A DNA stretch of 64,000 bases from Morinoia aosen. Taxonomy: Eukaryota; Arthropoda; Malacostraca; Amphipoda; Talitridae. Below, piece by piece: positions 33,009 through 46,249 of the stretch (position 1 is its first letter; every line of letters starts with the position of its first letter). The notes under the pieces were generated by a model, which saw only the letters and a list, made by a program, of their open reading frames with translations, was not told the origin of the DNA and did not search any database. The stretch is from the NCBI GenBank assembly GCA_030386875.1, contig CM059560.1:28266183-28330182 (forward strand). The letters are read 5' to 3'. Both the position numbers and the translations under genes were made by a program.

Positions 33009-36000
33009 CCTCTTCACTCTTTTGAAAAACCTTCAAAGTTGTTGTCTGGTACAGTGCACAAATTCGCAATGTTAATGACGCTGCAAGGGAGAACTCCATC
33101 GCGAGCTGAAAATCAATGATATAAAGAAGGCAAGCGTGAAGCACTATTTAGAATCATTCAAATTTGCAATTGAAGGCAGGTTATCAATAATTAAAAAATG
33201 CTTCAGTAAAAATGAGTTCGGAACGAAGTAAAGACGAATTTTCAGAAAGTTCATGAACCATATTGCATTTTTCCAATTTTTACTGAAGTACCAACTTTTT
33301 ACAAACCGATTCAGTCAATAATAATTTCCCTCCATAGTTGAATGCTTGCTGAGATTTACCTAACTGCTAATGTATAATTTCCTGACAGCAAAATTGGCTC
33401 CTTCGCACTGGCTCACATCATCTTGAACAATACAGATCTAATATTCCTTTCCCTTTAGAAAGATGAAAGTGCAATATTTATCATTACTGATGACAAGGGT
33501 GTACGGAATCGCTGTTTATGCTTCTAACGAGGCTTACTGTCGAGCGGACAAACAAAAAACAGAATATTTGATCATGACCATATTTTTAATTAGCAAAGCG
33601 TGCAAGGACGTTGGAACTCAATTGAAAGAGCCTTTCACTTTCAAGTGAATGTGACTGGAGATGGCGTCGCAATGGTACTTTATATAACGGGTCCATGGTG
33701 AGTGTCAAGGTTCATAACAATAACTGTAAAGTCGGAGAACAAATTTTTCAATTGGAAACTACGGATTTATGTGGCAAAAATTAAAAACTCTTTGGACCAC
33801 TAGGAGAATTTGGACCACTATATATAGGTGCATCTATCGGAAAAAATTGCTTTTCATGTCCTCTTCATCATTTTCATGTTCAAGTGTTCTAGCAACAGAT
33901 CGATACGAACGATCCTACATTGACAGCGCTGAGCTTCAATTATAATTATTTGTCATGCGAGTCTAATATCGAACTGGTATCGATCATTTCAATAACTAAA
34001 CATGCGAGGTGGGGAAAATTGTGGTGTTGGGACAAAGTATTCTGAAGTTCAAGTTATAACATTCTTGATACAACATAAAATGCTATACAGATCTCCTCAT
34101 TATAAAATTCAAACACATTCCCAACAACCGACCGCCAAATCACAACTTCGGTTCGCTTGCAACCGTTTGATTAGTAAGTATTCTAGAATTGTGTGAATTT
34201 ACATTAAATTACTTTCCTTTTATTCTAAATTTTTCATTATCAGTTTGCTTAAGTCACTTATGAACATTTTTCACACTCAAACTTGTATCCTATGTTGAAC
34301 GCTGAGAGCAAGTTATCTCTATTCCAAAACGTTTCTCTATATCGTGATGTTTGCAAACGTACTCAATAATTATCGCTCATTCAGATCCCGTGCTAATTTT
34401 TCGTTTTTAGCGTATATATATCCTGAAAATTCTATTTCTATGCAGTCTACTCTTTTCATTTCTAACCAGATATAACCTGATGACCAACCCACATTGAGGC
34501 CATTCCATTTTGCTGATGAAGTAAATCGAATAACTCCGTACTCTTTCTCCTTTCGGTTCCCAAAATTAAAATTTCGCGACCGCCTCCGTTTTATGACGTT
34601 CGTTTTATGGCGCGTACTCAGCGTAATGCAGGGCAATAGCGTCATAACTATCAGGAAACCTCGCCCATACCCGCAAAATAAAGGCGGCATTAAGTCTGTC
34701 CTTGTTCGCATCTTGACTACAGGCTCGGCGCGGCAGAATTTCAGCTGCCAGGCGCACTGGGCGCACTCATGAAAAATCTCCTCGCTTACCTTCCCTCATT
34801 CAAAATACATTAATTGAATTTGGGCGTCGTGGTGTCTTCGGTAAGGGCGGTCCCACGCTGTAGTTTAGTTAAATCCAGGCAGTTAAAGAATAAATCATCA
34901 AGTGCTGATACGAGACTTGGAATACTAAGTGCTGAAGCTTGTGTTTTCTTTCGCTTTACATGACTTGGGAGACTAACAAAGAAACTGAAAGTTAACGAAT
35001 GGTACACTGACGGAGTAAATTATATATAATTCACGAGAATAAATTGGTTCCCCACTTGTTTTGGATTGACCGAACAGTAATTTCATTAAATAATTGCATG
35101 GTAGACATAAATCCTGCTATACTGGTAATGAATCTCTCCAAATTAAATTAAATTTACGCTGAAACAGTACTATAAATAACAATTGTACCATGGTACAAAA
35201 TAATCTTCCTTTTGAAAACGCTCTACACGTTGAAGTGAAAACGCCTGTCGGACTAGCTGCAATGATCTTCATGATGAATTTAAATTGCAAAGGAAACCAA
35301 AGACGTTCAATTAAGTTCGTTAAATATGTTGGGTACACTTTTGCCTAGAAAAAGCTGACACTGCTTGAGAGAAATATTGAAGGGACAATTACAAAAAGAC
35401 GAACGACATTATGTCTGCTGACAGACGTTTCATTACATAAGTGAAATTTTTCAAAATCACTTCATTTTATTCATTCATCACAAGTATCAAGCTTTATATT
35501 TTCTCAACAAATTAGTTCTATATCATCAGAACCTGCAGAAAAAAACAGTACAAAGATGAAGATCTACTTATTACTACGTATTTTTTTTAAAGAGCTTCAC
35601 TTGACAAAGTTAGAAAGCGCCTCAGAAATAGTAAGCGCCTCAACCGTATTTTACAGAGTATGCTGTGAAAATTTCAGGACATTGCAATCCCGATTTATCC
35701 CACTGATAGTTTGGAACGACCGAAAATTTCAAGGGACTATGAAAAAATGTCGTTGCAATCATTGCCGTCGCCTGAAAATGAGCCGCTTCGAGCTTCAGCG
35801 CACATGCCGGATGGAGACCAGCCCGTCTGTTCATTTTTCCGGGGCTAATTAAAAGCTGTAAAACAAGGCCTTTTCCTCATGGAGAGAATAACTGAAGAAA
35901 ACAACACAGCTGGAACACAAAGGCCAGAGAAAGACTGCTTGTTTTAATTACAGCTGTAGACTTGACGGATTTTTTAGCGTGCTACGTAATCAGAACACGG

Positions 36001-37455
36001 GGTGATCTTTTGCTTCATTCTTTTCCATCTATAATGATCTTTAGCCACAGTGGCTGCAGTAATTTGGAGAAAAGGATGTAGCGATGGTAATTGCGCTCCT
36101 GAAAACTTACAGTCCCATCATCGTTTTTAATGAGTCGTAGTTTTCTTTCTATCAATTCAAATGCTCAACTTTGTATGAGATGGAAGTTAATAATATTTTT
36201 CACAAAAAAAGGAATAGCTTCTTCCTAGTGCAAGTGCTGCGGTCATATCGAAGCCCGAGTATTTTGGCTACTTATACTAACATGCCTCCTTCTGTTGTAC
36301 TGAGAGCTATGTAATCTCGCATGCTCAGTGATCTAACACCACCAAAGAGAATCAAATTTCATGTTCAAATTTGAAACCCAATTGGAAAATTTATGAAAAA
36401 ACACAAATGTTTGAAAAGTTTCACGATATTCGATATTCATTTATCGAAAAATGATTAGTACATCACCTTCTAGTAATTTGGTTCAAAATAAAATGGAGTT
36501 ATCGAGAAATCATCATAGCTGCTTTTTACCAGAATTTTGCTATCGATCTAAGTACAATGATGATATGCTAATATAAAAATTCTCTGTATTCCTGCATATG
36601 TCCTTTGAGCTTAGATCAAACTAATCATTCTTTCGATAGTATTTAACCTGATACAGGCAGAACGTACTGAAAGTGCATGATTATAGTCTGATTTGAAAGC
36701 CTCCGTCCATTGATTATATATAATTATATGACTTGCAATGGTCGCTACCTTACCGCAAAAATCAACGATCGGCAATCAGCAAAATGCCTTTTTTGCGCTG
36801 GAAAAGTAATTTTGTTGAGAAGTTGAATTCACAAGAAAATTCGAGACGAGAAATATTAACATCCTACTCATCATTAAAAAAATTACCCACTCTCCATTGA
36901 GATTATTTTAGTTACACAGATTGATACATTTTTGTAACTGCTTGCCTGCAGAAGGAAGTATACATTATACGAACTTGACACGAACTTATCATTTCATACG
37001 AACAAATGCAGACGCACATTTTAGTCCAATAAATTTTGTAAAGCATAGAATACAAGCAGTGAGCCATTGGTCTCTGGAGATAACAAAGAAAATTGAGTTA
37101 CGAGCGTGGGCCCAGGTGCCTCAAAAGGAAGTTTTCCCTTGTGAGATTATTATTGAAACATAATTTTTCTAGCTTTGACAAGCTTGCACTAAATTAATGG
37201 AAGTTGTAATCTTTTACAGCAAACTATTTTATCAGTGTATTTCATACTAAATGGCACACGATATAAATGACTATAGTCGCCCGAAGCTCAACTGATCAAC
37301 GAAAACTTCTTCCTAAGACTAGTATACAACTGCATACTCTGAAAATTGTTTTGATTGGGCGCAGTGGAGAAAGTAGTTCTGTATTTAATGACTTACTATA
37401 CAAAGAAGCAATACGTGTGTGTAATATTTCTTACTACCTTCACTTATACATTGAA
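33009..37455. other. No gene recognised
   Basis: A somewhat GC-richer patch at 34490-34790 has overlapping open frames on both strands (92 and 113 codons) without known motifs. The word TTTGGACCACTA repeats at 33791 and 33810. Confidence 0.4.
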
Positions 37456-37539
37456 GAACGTACATACACGAACGTACGTGCTTGAACGTACACACACGAA
37501 AGTACGTGCACGAACGTACATACAAGAACGTACATACAA
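37456..37539. repeat. 14-bp minisatellite, six units
   Basis: Six head-to-tail units of GAACGTACATACAC type. Units 1, 3, 5 and 6 end TACACA/CACACA-like while units 2 and 4 end GTGCTT/GTGCAC, suggesting a 28-bp dimer stage. Each unit contains a CGTAC core. Confidence 0.88.
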
Positions 37540-40500
37540 TGAGCAGATCGCCGAACTATTCGTCCGTGTAACCTATGTCAAGAGCTTTGAACTAGGTCAC
37601 CCCCACTTCAAACTTTTTAAAATTAATTAGGTACGGATTTTCTGCAGACATTATCAGCTGAAGGCTTCAGACTTCCAGCCAGTTTCAAGAGCCAACTCTT
37701 TCATTTTATTGACAAAGTGCAGTTAAGGTTAGTAGGTTTCTAGTTATCACTGTGTCTATCATTATCGTTGACATATTTGTTTAATTGTTATCCAAGGGCT
37801 GCTATCCTTTTAAAGAACCTATATTCATGTTGAAGTAAAAATGACTATCGGATTAGCTGCATATTCTTCACGGTGAATGTATTTTTCATTATTTACTGGG
37901 TTTGCCTGAAATGTATTCTATACTGATCGTATATCGGGATTTTTTAATTGAATCGACGCACTCTTTTAAAAAAAGGTAAGCTTAAGTCGGGTAGTAGAAA
38001 AGAATATGTGCATTGTTTCTAAAATTAATAAAGAATTTAAATCAAATTCTTAGTATAAGGTTCTCTCTGCACCAATATATCTGTTCTGAACTAAATTTGT
38101 GCCATTCATGAATATTTTTGAATCACATATGTGCGTAAATTTTACGTAGCCACAATACAACTGTTAGAAACATTATTCCTTCTTAGAAAACAACTGTGCA
38201 CTGGAGAAAATTTGATTTCCAAGCTGACACGTGACTGTCAACATCTTCTGTAGCATTCATAATTCAATTTGGAATTTGAATTTATTTCACCACCAATTTT
38301 ACAGTACAGTCTAAATAGCAAGATATAGCATGAAAAACAAAATCTAGTACCATTTTTTCCCCCCAAAAATAGGAAAAAATCGATTTTAGGAGCTGAAGCC
38401 TTGCATCTATTCTAGTAATTTTTCCTGGAATCCATGAAATCACTATCAGCCATATTTTTTACTGGTAGACAATTTGAGGTTTCTTGATGATTAGAATGAT
38501 GAAGACAGAATTATTTCTAGTGGAATATTCAGTCAAATAGGCAACAAGATATCGATTATTATTTTGCACTTGATTTTCTCAACGTCTACGTTGGATAGGA
38601 AGAAAATGGTTTGCTGCAAATGTATCTGTGATCAACTCTATCAGCGGAACCAGTTTCATACGTAGAGCATCCTAACATAGTTTTAGTAGTATTAAATATC
38701 TAGTGAAACTGGATGGTCGAATGATATTATACTATCTTGCTCAAATTGATAGAGAAAATGGGTTTTAGGACTAAAACATAAATCCATTTTTTTCAAATAT
38801 TATTGAAATCGTTCGTTGAATTGAAACGTGCCCTAAGGAAACTCGCATAGGTAACTGGACTTGTGTTAACTCAACTTTTTTTTGAACGGGTAAAACACTC
38901 ACTTATATTTGAATTCATCCCGTTTTCCAATTTGAAGAATCAATTTCTCGAAACCCATTTCTGTCATCAACGACGTTGGTATGAGGATCTTCATTGTTTT
39001 AAATAGAAAACCTGAGCGCCTTGATGGACTACATTGTCTTTGGCGTTTTCTCGTGAGCACAAACTCATGAGGCGTCATCTAAATACCTGAAGTTCTACAA
39101 TAAACAGTCTCTTGGAACATAATTGGCTATCAGGTGCTCAAACTTCGAGAAAATCAGTCCTCTTTATCTTTCAAAACCTTTCCCTTGAACTAAAATAGGC
39201 CACTCTTTGCAGTGATTGGACCAAACTTCCGAGTTGGAGACAAGAATTGGTCAGGCGTGGAGCAAATGAGGCAGGGAGCAGTCACACTTGCGGAACACCG
39301 GAGTCCAATCAGTAGACCTTGAAGAAACAAGAAAAATCCATTTTAACACACACTAGTAAAAGAAGTTATTTTTTGTTGAAATCGATCACGTACAAAAAAA
39401 ATTACTTCTTTGGTGTAGTTCTGCATATAAAAATGAATGAGTGGGTAAATGAGTTACTTAGCAACTAAGGTTTTGAATCGAGACCTACATAAATAATTCA
39501 AGGGATAACCATACAATGCGCTCGGAAGTGTCCCCACATGAGACCGGGGATGACAATGAAATTTTTCACTTCTTTTTCCAATCACGTTTATTCGAAACAA
39601 TGGTATCCGATTCGGAAAATTCAGAACTGAATTTCTCAATGTTTACCGTATTTAAATCCACGAAAAAACTCACATCAAAATATTTATTTCTGGATGACAA
39701 AACTGATTCAGGTCAAAAATATTTATTTCCTCCTATGATGCAGGAAATTTTTTCCACACAACCAAAATAAAGTATTAAAGCTTGCCCAAATTAACTATGC
39801 TTCACAAGCAGCAGTTGAGCTGCGAATTATTATCTTTCCATAACTAACACATGAGCACAATGAACAGTGACATTTTCCTGAGATTTTTGATGGACAAATA
39901 AATTTTGGTTTAAAGGAAACTGTTGTCAGAAAGTATATTACCAGCTGTGCGGTGAACAAGAAAAACACACATATGTTTTGACAAGAGTCAATTTGAAAGC
40001 ATCGTCTGTTAAAGTCATGGGCTTTGCTGCAATTGCTTCCTTTAAATCCTGTAACTAGATACTGTAAAATATTTACAATGCGAAAATAGTAAATCGGGTA
40101 TCAAGAAGACTTGTGCTCAATAATGTGCCATAATCATATTGATGTATATTTGTTCAACATTTCTTTAAATTTGGTCTGCCGTCGAGATGTCTTGTGAAAC
40201 CGTAAAAAGTTGCGTTAGCCAACCTCAGAGCTGCGGAACCGATATCTGATTGCTGTTCACTGCACATTTCTTGATTACTCAGCACCTCACAGTCTTCAAT
40301 GACCGGTACGCTCCTTTCTGCTCCTTTTTACGTGTCTCGAAGCGTCTGCCTTTCAATCATCTCATCGATTTTTTTATTTTAAGTAGTACCTTGTGTTGTG
40401 ATATTAGTTTTACTTCAGTGCCCGACATTTTGTGTAACTGTCACTTTGTGCCCGAGCCTGAGCGACTGCAGATCGTGCAGTATTTTAACTATCTCAGATT

Positions 40501-40807
40501 AGATTATTGGTTAGTTTAAGCCTCCATATTCGCAACATAGGCGAGCCAGAGAGAGAGAGGAAGGGAGAAGGCGCCATTTAGTATGGAGTTAAGGGAACAC
40601 GGAATCTATGCAGACAGGGCCCAGAAACAGTAAGATAAGAAAGAAGTTCATGAAACAAGACCAAAGCTGAAGAAGAAAGTAGTAGGTACTGAGAAAGCAG
40701 GAGGGCAGTGAACCGAAAAAAGATGGTTCTTAACATAACAAAAGCATTTTATTTTAACAAAAAGAAGGTCTACCTAACTCTCAGCTCGGGCCCTAACATT
40801 TGCCCCC
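37540..40807. other. No gene recognised
   Basis: Short frames only, such as 89 codons at 40250-40519 (+), without recognisable motifs. An AG-rich tract (AGAGAGAGAGAG) lies at about 40549-40561. Confidence 0.4.
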
Positions 40808-40841
40808 TATTGTATCTATGGTAATTCCCATAGATACAATA
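40808..40841. repeat. Perfect 14-bp hairpin
   Basis: TATTGTATCTATGG at 40808-40821 and its exact reverse complement at 40828-40841 enclose TAATTC. There is no gene upstream for which it could be a terminator. Confidence 0.85.
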
Positions 40842-41055
40842 TTTGTATCCGCCTTAAGGGGTATTTAAACAATTAATGGAACAATTTTACTATGGCAAAT
40901 CTTAGTACTTATCGTGAGCACTCTTTTTCTTACTTAAATGTTGTTTCTATATGAAGTTCCTAAAGTTTCATTACGCTATAGCTTGTTCCACGAGCAATAA
41001 ATGAACTAACGTTCTACACGGCACAGTACACTTCTCTTTCACTAACTTTATAGTA

Positions 41056-41159
41056 GTACAAATAGCTAATTTAAACGTGTTTAAATTAGCTTTTGTACAG
41101 ACCAAACTCGTTGAACAAGTTGAAATGCAAATACAGACCAAACACGTTGAAATGCACAC
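41056..41159. repeat. 20-bp inverted repeat followed by a direct duplication
   Basis: The arms GTACAAATAGCTAATTTAAAC and its near-complement (one base missing) at 41056-41098 meet around GT. Directly after, ACAGACCAAACTCGTTGAA at 41097 is repeated as ACAGACCAAACACGTTGAA at 41133. As at 8551, a foldback sits beside a direct repeat. Confidence 0.75.
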
Positions 41160-41856
41160 ATTAGTTACAAAGCGTAGAGTCGAGTTACAGTCTCGGTATT
41201 GCCTGAATACTCTTTAGAAATCAGCTTCAACTTTATAGAAACAATACGCTTGCTTCCTCCGTAATTATAAATAACTTGTTTACACTCTAACGAACTCAGA
41301 CAAGAAGGCAAGTAACATATGACTGAAATTTGTCAAATGCTTTAATAATTAGAGCGAAATTCTACTGAAATTTGGAATTTCGTCCATGCATGGTTGCTTA
41401 GTGGTGAACCGTGCACCTCTATAGCAGCTTGATTACAGGCCCATATCGCTGCGCCATGCGATGGGTACGCGCGTGATCGGAGTCATCTCATTTTTGGTTG
41501 TTCTGACCCGTTATCTTCTTCGTGACTTTCCTATTATTGACGAGCAGATGAAACACGCGTTTTTTTCGAAATTCCGAGTGGAGTATTTTCTTTTTGGCAG
41601 CCAGTGAAGCTTCAAAGCAGCCCAAACAAGGTATTCAGCTGTATGATTATTTTCGTTCTGCTTCATCTCTTTCACAAGGGAGTATGTAATCAGTTTTGAT
41701 ACTTTTTACCCATGAATATGCGTATTTACATTTAAACAAACATCATTACTTGAGTGAGACCTTGAATTGAGTTTTTCGAAAGACTTTATGTTCATTAAAG
41801 AATTAATTGATTACTAGTTACCGGTTCAACCCGAGTATCGGTTTGTCCGACTTGCC
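41160..41856. other. No gene recognised
   Basis: A word resembling a pol III A box (TTGCTTAGTGG) lies near 41394-41404, but no good B box follows at the right distance. A diverged copy of the 15290 repeat unit is at 41602-41630. Confidence 0.35.
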
Positions 41857-41974
41857 TAAAAATAAAAAAACAATAAAAAAAATAAAATTAAAAAAATAAA
41901 AAAAATAAAAAAAATAAAGAAAAAAAATAAAAAAAAAATAAAAAAAATGAAAAAAAATAAATAAATAAATAAAT
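41857..41974 (+). repeat. A-rich low-complexity tract ending in AAAT repeats
   Basis: About 118 bases of almost only A and T, mostly AAAAAAT variants with a final (AAAT)n. It could be the expanded tail of a retroposed sequence, though no body was identified. Confidence 0.85.
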
Positions 41975-43595
41975 AGTTTTCTGCAAATATAGACACCAGT
42001 GGCTTCAATTTAATACCTCACTTGACCATATACACTCAGCCAATTTTCTAAACAGACTCGGACAAATTTCGAGTTACTGAATTAAGAATATAGATATTTA
42101 AACTTGAAAGAACTGTTCTCGTCAGTTATGCTTATATCAGACGCTCCACCCGATGGCGATCATAGATGTTTGTGCGGAAACAGACGAATTCTTTTTCTAA
42201 CAAAACACAAGTTTCAAAACCACTCTTTCGATAAATTTTCATTAATAAATTTCTATATTGCACTACCCACAAGCAATGCCAAAAGAATATTACTTTCCTC
42301 CTAGATCCCACTTTAATACAAATGTTCAGATGACTCACGTTCCTTAAATTGTGCACCAAAGCAAGAATTTAGGCAGCGGTATGAAGAATTCTTCGGCTGA
42401 TAATTTCCCAAGTTGAAGCATATTAAGTAAACATCGAGCTCGTATTACTGATGAGTGTTGCGAAACAATGCGTGCTCATTCGTGAGCTGTGCATACTTCC
42501 ATGAACACGTAGCCTGCAAAATGTTGTATAAATAATTTTCTTGGATTTTGTAATCAAAGCGCGACTTGCTAGCTCGCATCTAATCAAGTCATGATTTTCA
42601 CTAAGGCTGAACGACGGATTTACATTCGTACGTTGAAGGAGATGGTCAGATTTTTTTCCCACGGAAAAGACGGCAGGCGCAACTGATCGATCAGATCAAC
42701 ATGCCAGCAGGCAGGTATGAAAATGCTTGCAATGAAACAGAAATGCTAGTACACAAGGTAGGAGACTTTCATTTAAAAAGGATGTGAATACTCTTAAGTT
42801 TAATTTTTATTCCTGATTTTGTTCGGCTTTACGGAGTTTTACGAATTCTGTAGTACCTTTCATGACTTGTGAATGCTAAATCATGATGAATTGTGTTCGA
42901 TTTTATTCGTTAGAGCTGCACACTGATGAAATACTGTTCTTAACGCACAACACTCAAATAAATTTACGTGTTAATACTGTTTGTTAGAAGGGAAAAGTAA
43001 ACTTCAAACAAGTATTTCATTTTTACGGAATGTATCTTTCATCAAACAACAAAAGCACGTCGAGGACTCTAAACTTCGCAGTCCTCCGAAACGCCGTTAG
43101 GCTGCTTCGAAAAGCACGTTCCGCCATAACTTTCTTCTTCGTCACTATGCTTTCGATCCTCAGAGCTATTTGATCATACATCGCCCCGAGAGGCGCCTGC
43201 AACTGCTCGGAAATTGCGGGCTCTTACGAGATTACCTCTTTTTGCTGCGAGACGAAACACACAGCACGTCTTGCCACGTCTTTTCCTTGACAGATGCGCT
43301 GGAGACAATCGTTGCAATGCAGGTTTAGAAACGTGGATTCGTTGTGGAATGGTAGGAGAAATTTTTGTGTTTTGTCAGTTTCGTGTAGTTTCACGTTCTT
43401 ATTATTGGTATTATCGGTACGCTGTCGAGAACAAGTAGCGTACCAGCACAATCGAGTTTCTAAGATTAGTAGATAAGTGCTTTCTCGAACAGTAGCTGAA
43501 CAGAATGGAACAGCGAAGACTCTTAAAAGCGTTTGAACACAAGGGAGAGATAAACGTGAAATGCAAGAAGTCACGAAATGCAGAGCTTGTATTTC
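41975..43595. other. No gene recognised
   Basis: Overlapping short frames on both strands near 43214-43574 (up to 116 codons) carry no known motif. Confidence 0.4.
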
Positions 43596-43863
43596 ATTCT
43601 ACGCAGCCATTTAAAAAATGGTCCGTGTTTTTTTTCTGGCCATCGCGCAGAGTTAGAGTAATAAAATGTAGAGTAACGTTTGTTCATTTATTGTGTTTGG
43701 AACGACCTATCGTAATGAAAATTTAGGAACTTCATCTAGAAACAATATTTAAATAAGAAAAAGAGTGCTCACAATGAAAACGGAGCTTCTATTGGCCAAA
43801 ATAATCCGGCCATCTCCGCGTATTGTATTCTACGCAGCCATTTAAAATATGGTCCGTTTTTTT
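43596..43863. repeat. Pair of ~37-bp direct repeats 231 bp apart
   Basis: ATTCTACGCAGCCATTTAAA then AAATGGTCCGT and a T run at 43596-43634 recurs at 43827-43863 with two or three differences. The DNA between is non-coding. It may be the direct ends of a small unrecognised element or a local duplication. Confidence 0.7.
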
Positions 43864-44612
43864 GAGGTAATCTACAACATCATGGAATATTTGTTTCAAA
43901 TTTGTTTCAAATAATATACTGTATTCTTTTAAATACTGAAGAGAACATGAATAGCGTTTTGATATAGAAAGAGTGTTCATTTCAGAGTGAGAACTTCCAC
44001 AGTAGAACTCCATTTCTTAAGACTTCATTGTATATTTTCTGGCAGTCCATCTCTTATAAGCCCCCGAAGATCTGTTCAATGACAAAAGCTACAAAAAGTT
44101 TGAATTATGCACATTTAAGTTAACTGTTGGCTCACTCTCCTCGCTCTACACGTGATAAGTTTGAAAACGCTTGCAGAGCCTCGAGTTCACTGCCGCCTGT
44201 GTGACACCCGTGGCCGAGCAGCCACTCGGGCCATCACCTGACTAGTTGGTAGCAGCGGACACTGAATGAGGGGCAGTACCTTCTGTCTAGAATAGCTTCA
44301 TTGGTTTTGATTGTGGACAGTGTTTGATAAAAATTCATGGCGAATTCGATTTTCTTCGATAATTTAAATTTATGCGAGGCTACAGAGAACGTTGACGTTT
44401 TTCATGGAATTAAAATCATTAGGCAGATATGGACAAAATTACTGAGTTAAAACGTTTTTTTAGAAGTTGGGATTATCTGTAGCATGAACAATATCCTTCC
44501 CTGTAGGTATTATAATGAACTATTCAGGTTAGATAAATAAAGTAAGTAAACAGAGAGTTATGAGAACTAAATAAACAAGAAATTACGAGAATTTATTCCT
44601 ACGTTATTTATG
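43864..44612. other. No gene recognised
   Basis: A GC-richer stretch at 44150-44290 contains GGCCGAGCAGCCACTCGGGCC-like inverted words but no frame of note. Confidence 0.4.
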
Positions 44613-44639
44613 AAAATAACGTTCTAAGAACGTTATTTT
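44613..44639. repeat. 27-bp near-perfect palindrome
   Basis: AAAATAACGTTCT and its exact reverse complement face each other around a single A. The half-word ACGTTATTTATG just before it (44601) repeats part of the arm. Confidence 0.85.
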
Positions 44640-46225
44640 TTAAAATTGACAGCAGCGCACGCACACAATGATTACGTTTTGGTTGCCGACTTTTCAAGAA
44701 ATACTTTCGGCATATGTGGATCTCCCGGACAGTTGCATTGCTTCACATTTCAGTTCCAGTGGATTTGATCGTGTAAAGATTTCACAATAGAATTTAAAAT
44801 AACACGAATACTTGGTAGGTGAAGAGATCCCTTTGTTCGTTCACAACTCATTCATAAACTCATTCATAGACCACAATTCAGCATTTCTATTCAGAAATCT
44901 TTAATTTTTCTCAATAAATCATGCAATCATTGTTTGTCACTTGTGATTGAGAAGTCCTTAACCAAAAAAAATAATATGAATTATTTTCCCAAGGTTTTCC
45001 CCATATTGCTTGAAAAGAGAGAGATTAATCGTTCAGGATAATTAGAATTTTTTGAAAGTTTCAGGAAAGGATGAGGCGCTGAGCGCAGATTTGAGGCAGT
45101 CTCGTATAATGAGGGTCCACGGTGAGACCGTTGACGGCAAATTGAGCGTAAGCCCACCTAATCTAAATGAGGGTCATCATCTATTCAAGACCATGAAAAT
45201 TAAATCTCTCTTGCCTATTTTCCCCGGTTTTGGAAACAACGCCGAAATCTAGCGAATAGAGTTCACTCTGCCCAGGCTACGAACGACTTAGATTGCTAAG
45301 GAGTGCCACTGCAGTGGGAACGTTTTTATGAAGAACTAGGTCAGCCCTCATAGATTCATCCATTTTTAATTTCAAATTAATACATATTAGGGATTGTTTC
45401 ATAAACAGTAACATTATTCTGCATAACCTAAGAGTTGTGAATAATTTTAGTTGTAGACGTAACTAAAATATTGGGAGTAATCCCCGTAGAGTTTTGTCAA
45501 TAATTCGTCCAATTTGCTCTGTGAGTGTTTCTTTGAAATATACTCGTGGCAAAAAGGTTAAGCAAGCAACTTTAAAATTTCTCAGAAAACATCAAAATTA
45601 AACTCTACGCATTGTGCGTCACAATTCATGGTTCACAGTCCCGAAGATCGTAGAAATTGGAGTAGAAACATTAACGTGCACCTTAGATTAAACTTGCGAA
45701 TTCTTGCCTATCTACTTTTTTAATTGCTCAACGTGAATAATTCGCATACTACTCGCATATAATTTTAAATTATTTGAATTGTATGTGCTCTGTTTTTTAG
45801 ATCATTTTACAAACGGCATCCACGACAATGATTTACTGAAACTTGAAAAATTATTTCCAAACGTGATTTTGAACTGTTTTCTACTTATTAAAGATCATAA
45901 AATATAAAACTAAAGTGAAACCTCCATAAACATTTTATAATAACGAGTGCACACGGCCTGTCAAAAAAATGACAGGATTAGATATAGGACCAACTGAGCT
46001 TCAACATGGCTTTCCCATGTTTTCCCATGCTATTCTATGGCTTTCCAATACTTTCCCAAATCTCAACCGCTGATATCCTATTCAACCTAATCTAACCTAC
46101 CCATACAAGTTATATTCATTCCGACTCCCAATCTGCTGGGTTAAGGCACCGAAAATTGTGGAGTTGATGAAGCTTGTATCACAGATACGCTCATCTCACA
46201 CTGCAGGCTGGTGGGTGTGACTACA
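44640..46225. other. No gene; short imperfect repeats near 46007-46055
   Basis: Variants of ATGGCTTTCCCAT occur four times between 46007 and 46055. Two TAACCTA-like words near 46085 recall the arthropod telomere repeat but are too few to call. Confidence 0.4.
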
Positions 46226-46249
46226 GACGGACGGACGGACGGACGGACG
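46226..46249. repeat. ACGG microsatellite
   Basis: Almost six exact tandem units of ACGG. Confidence 0.95.

Noticed and set aside
41820-41850. GGTTCAACCCGAG as a tRNA T-arm or B box
   Set aside because: The flanking bases do not form a T-stem and no acceptor or anticodon arm is present.
46080-46105. CCTAA/CCTAC words resembling the arthropod telomere repeat
   Set aside because: Only two or three imperfect, non-tandem words; chance in AT-rich DNA.
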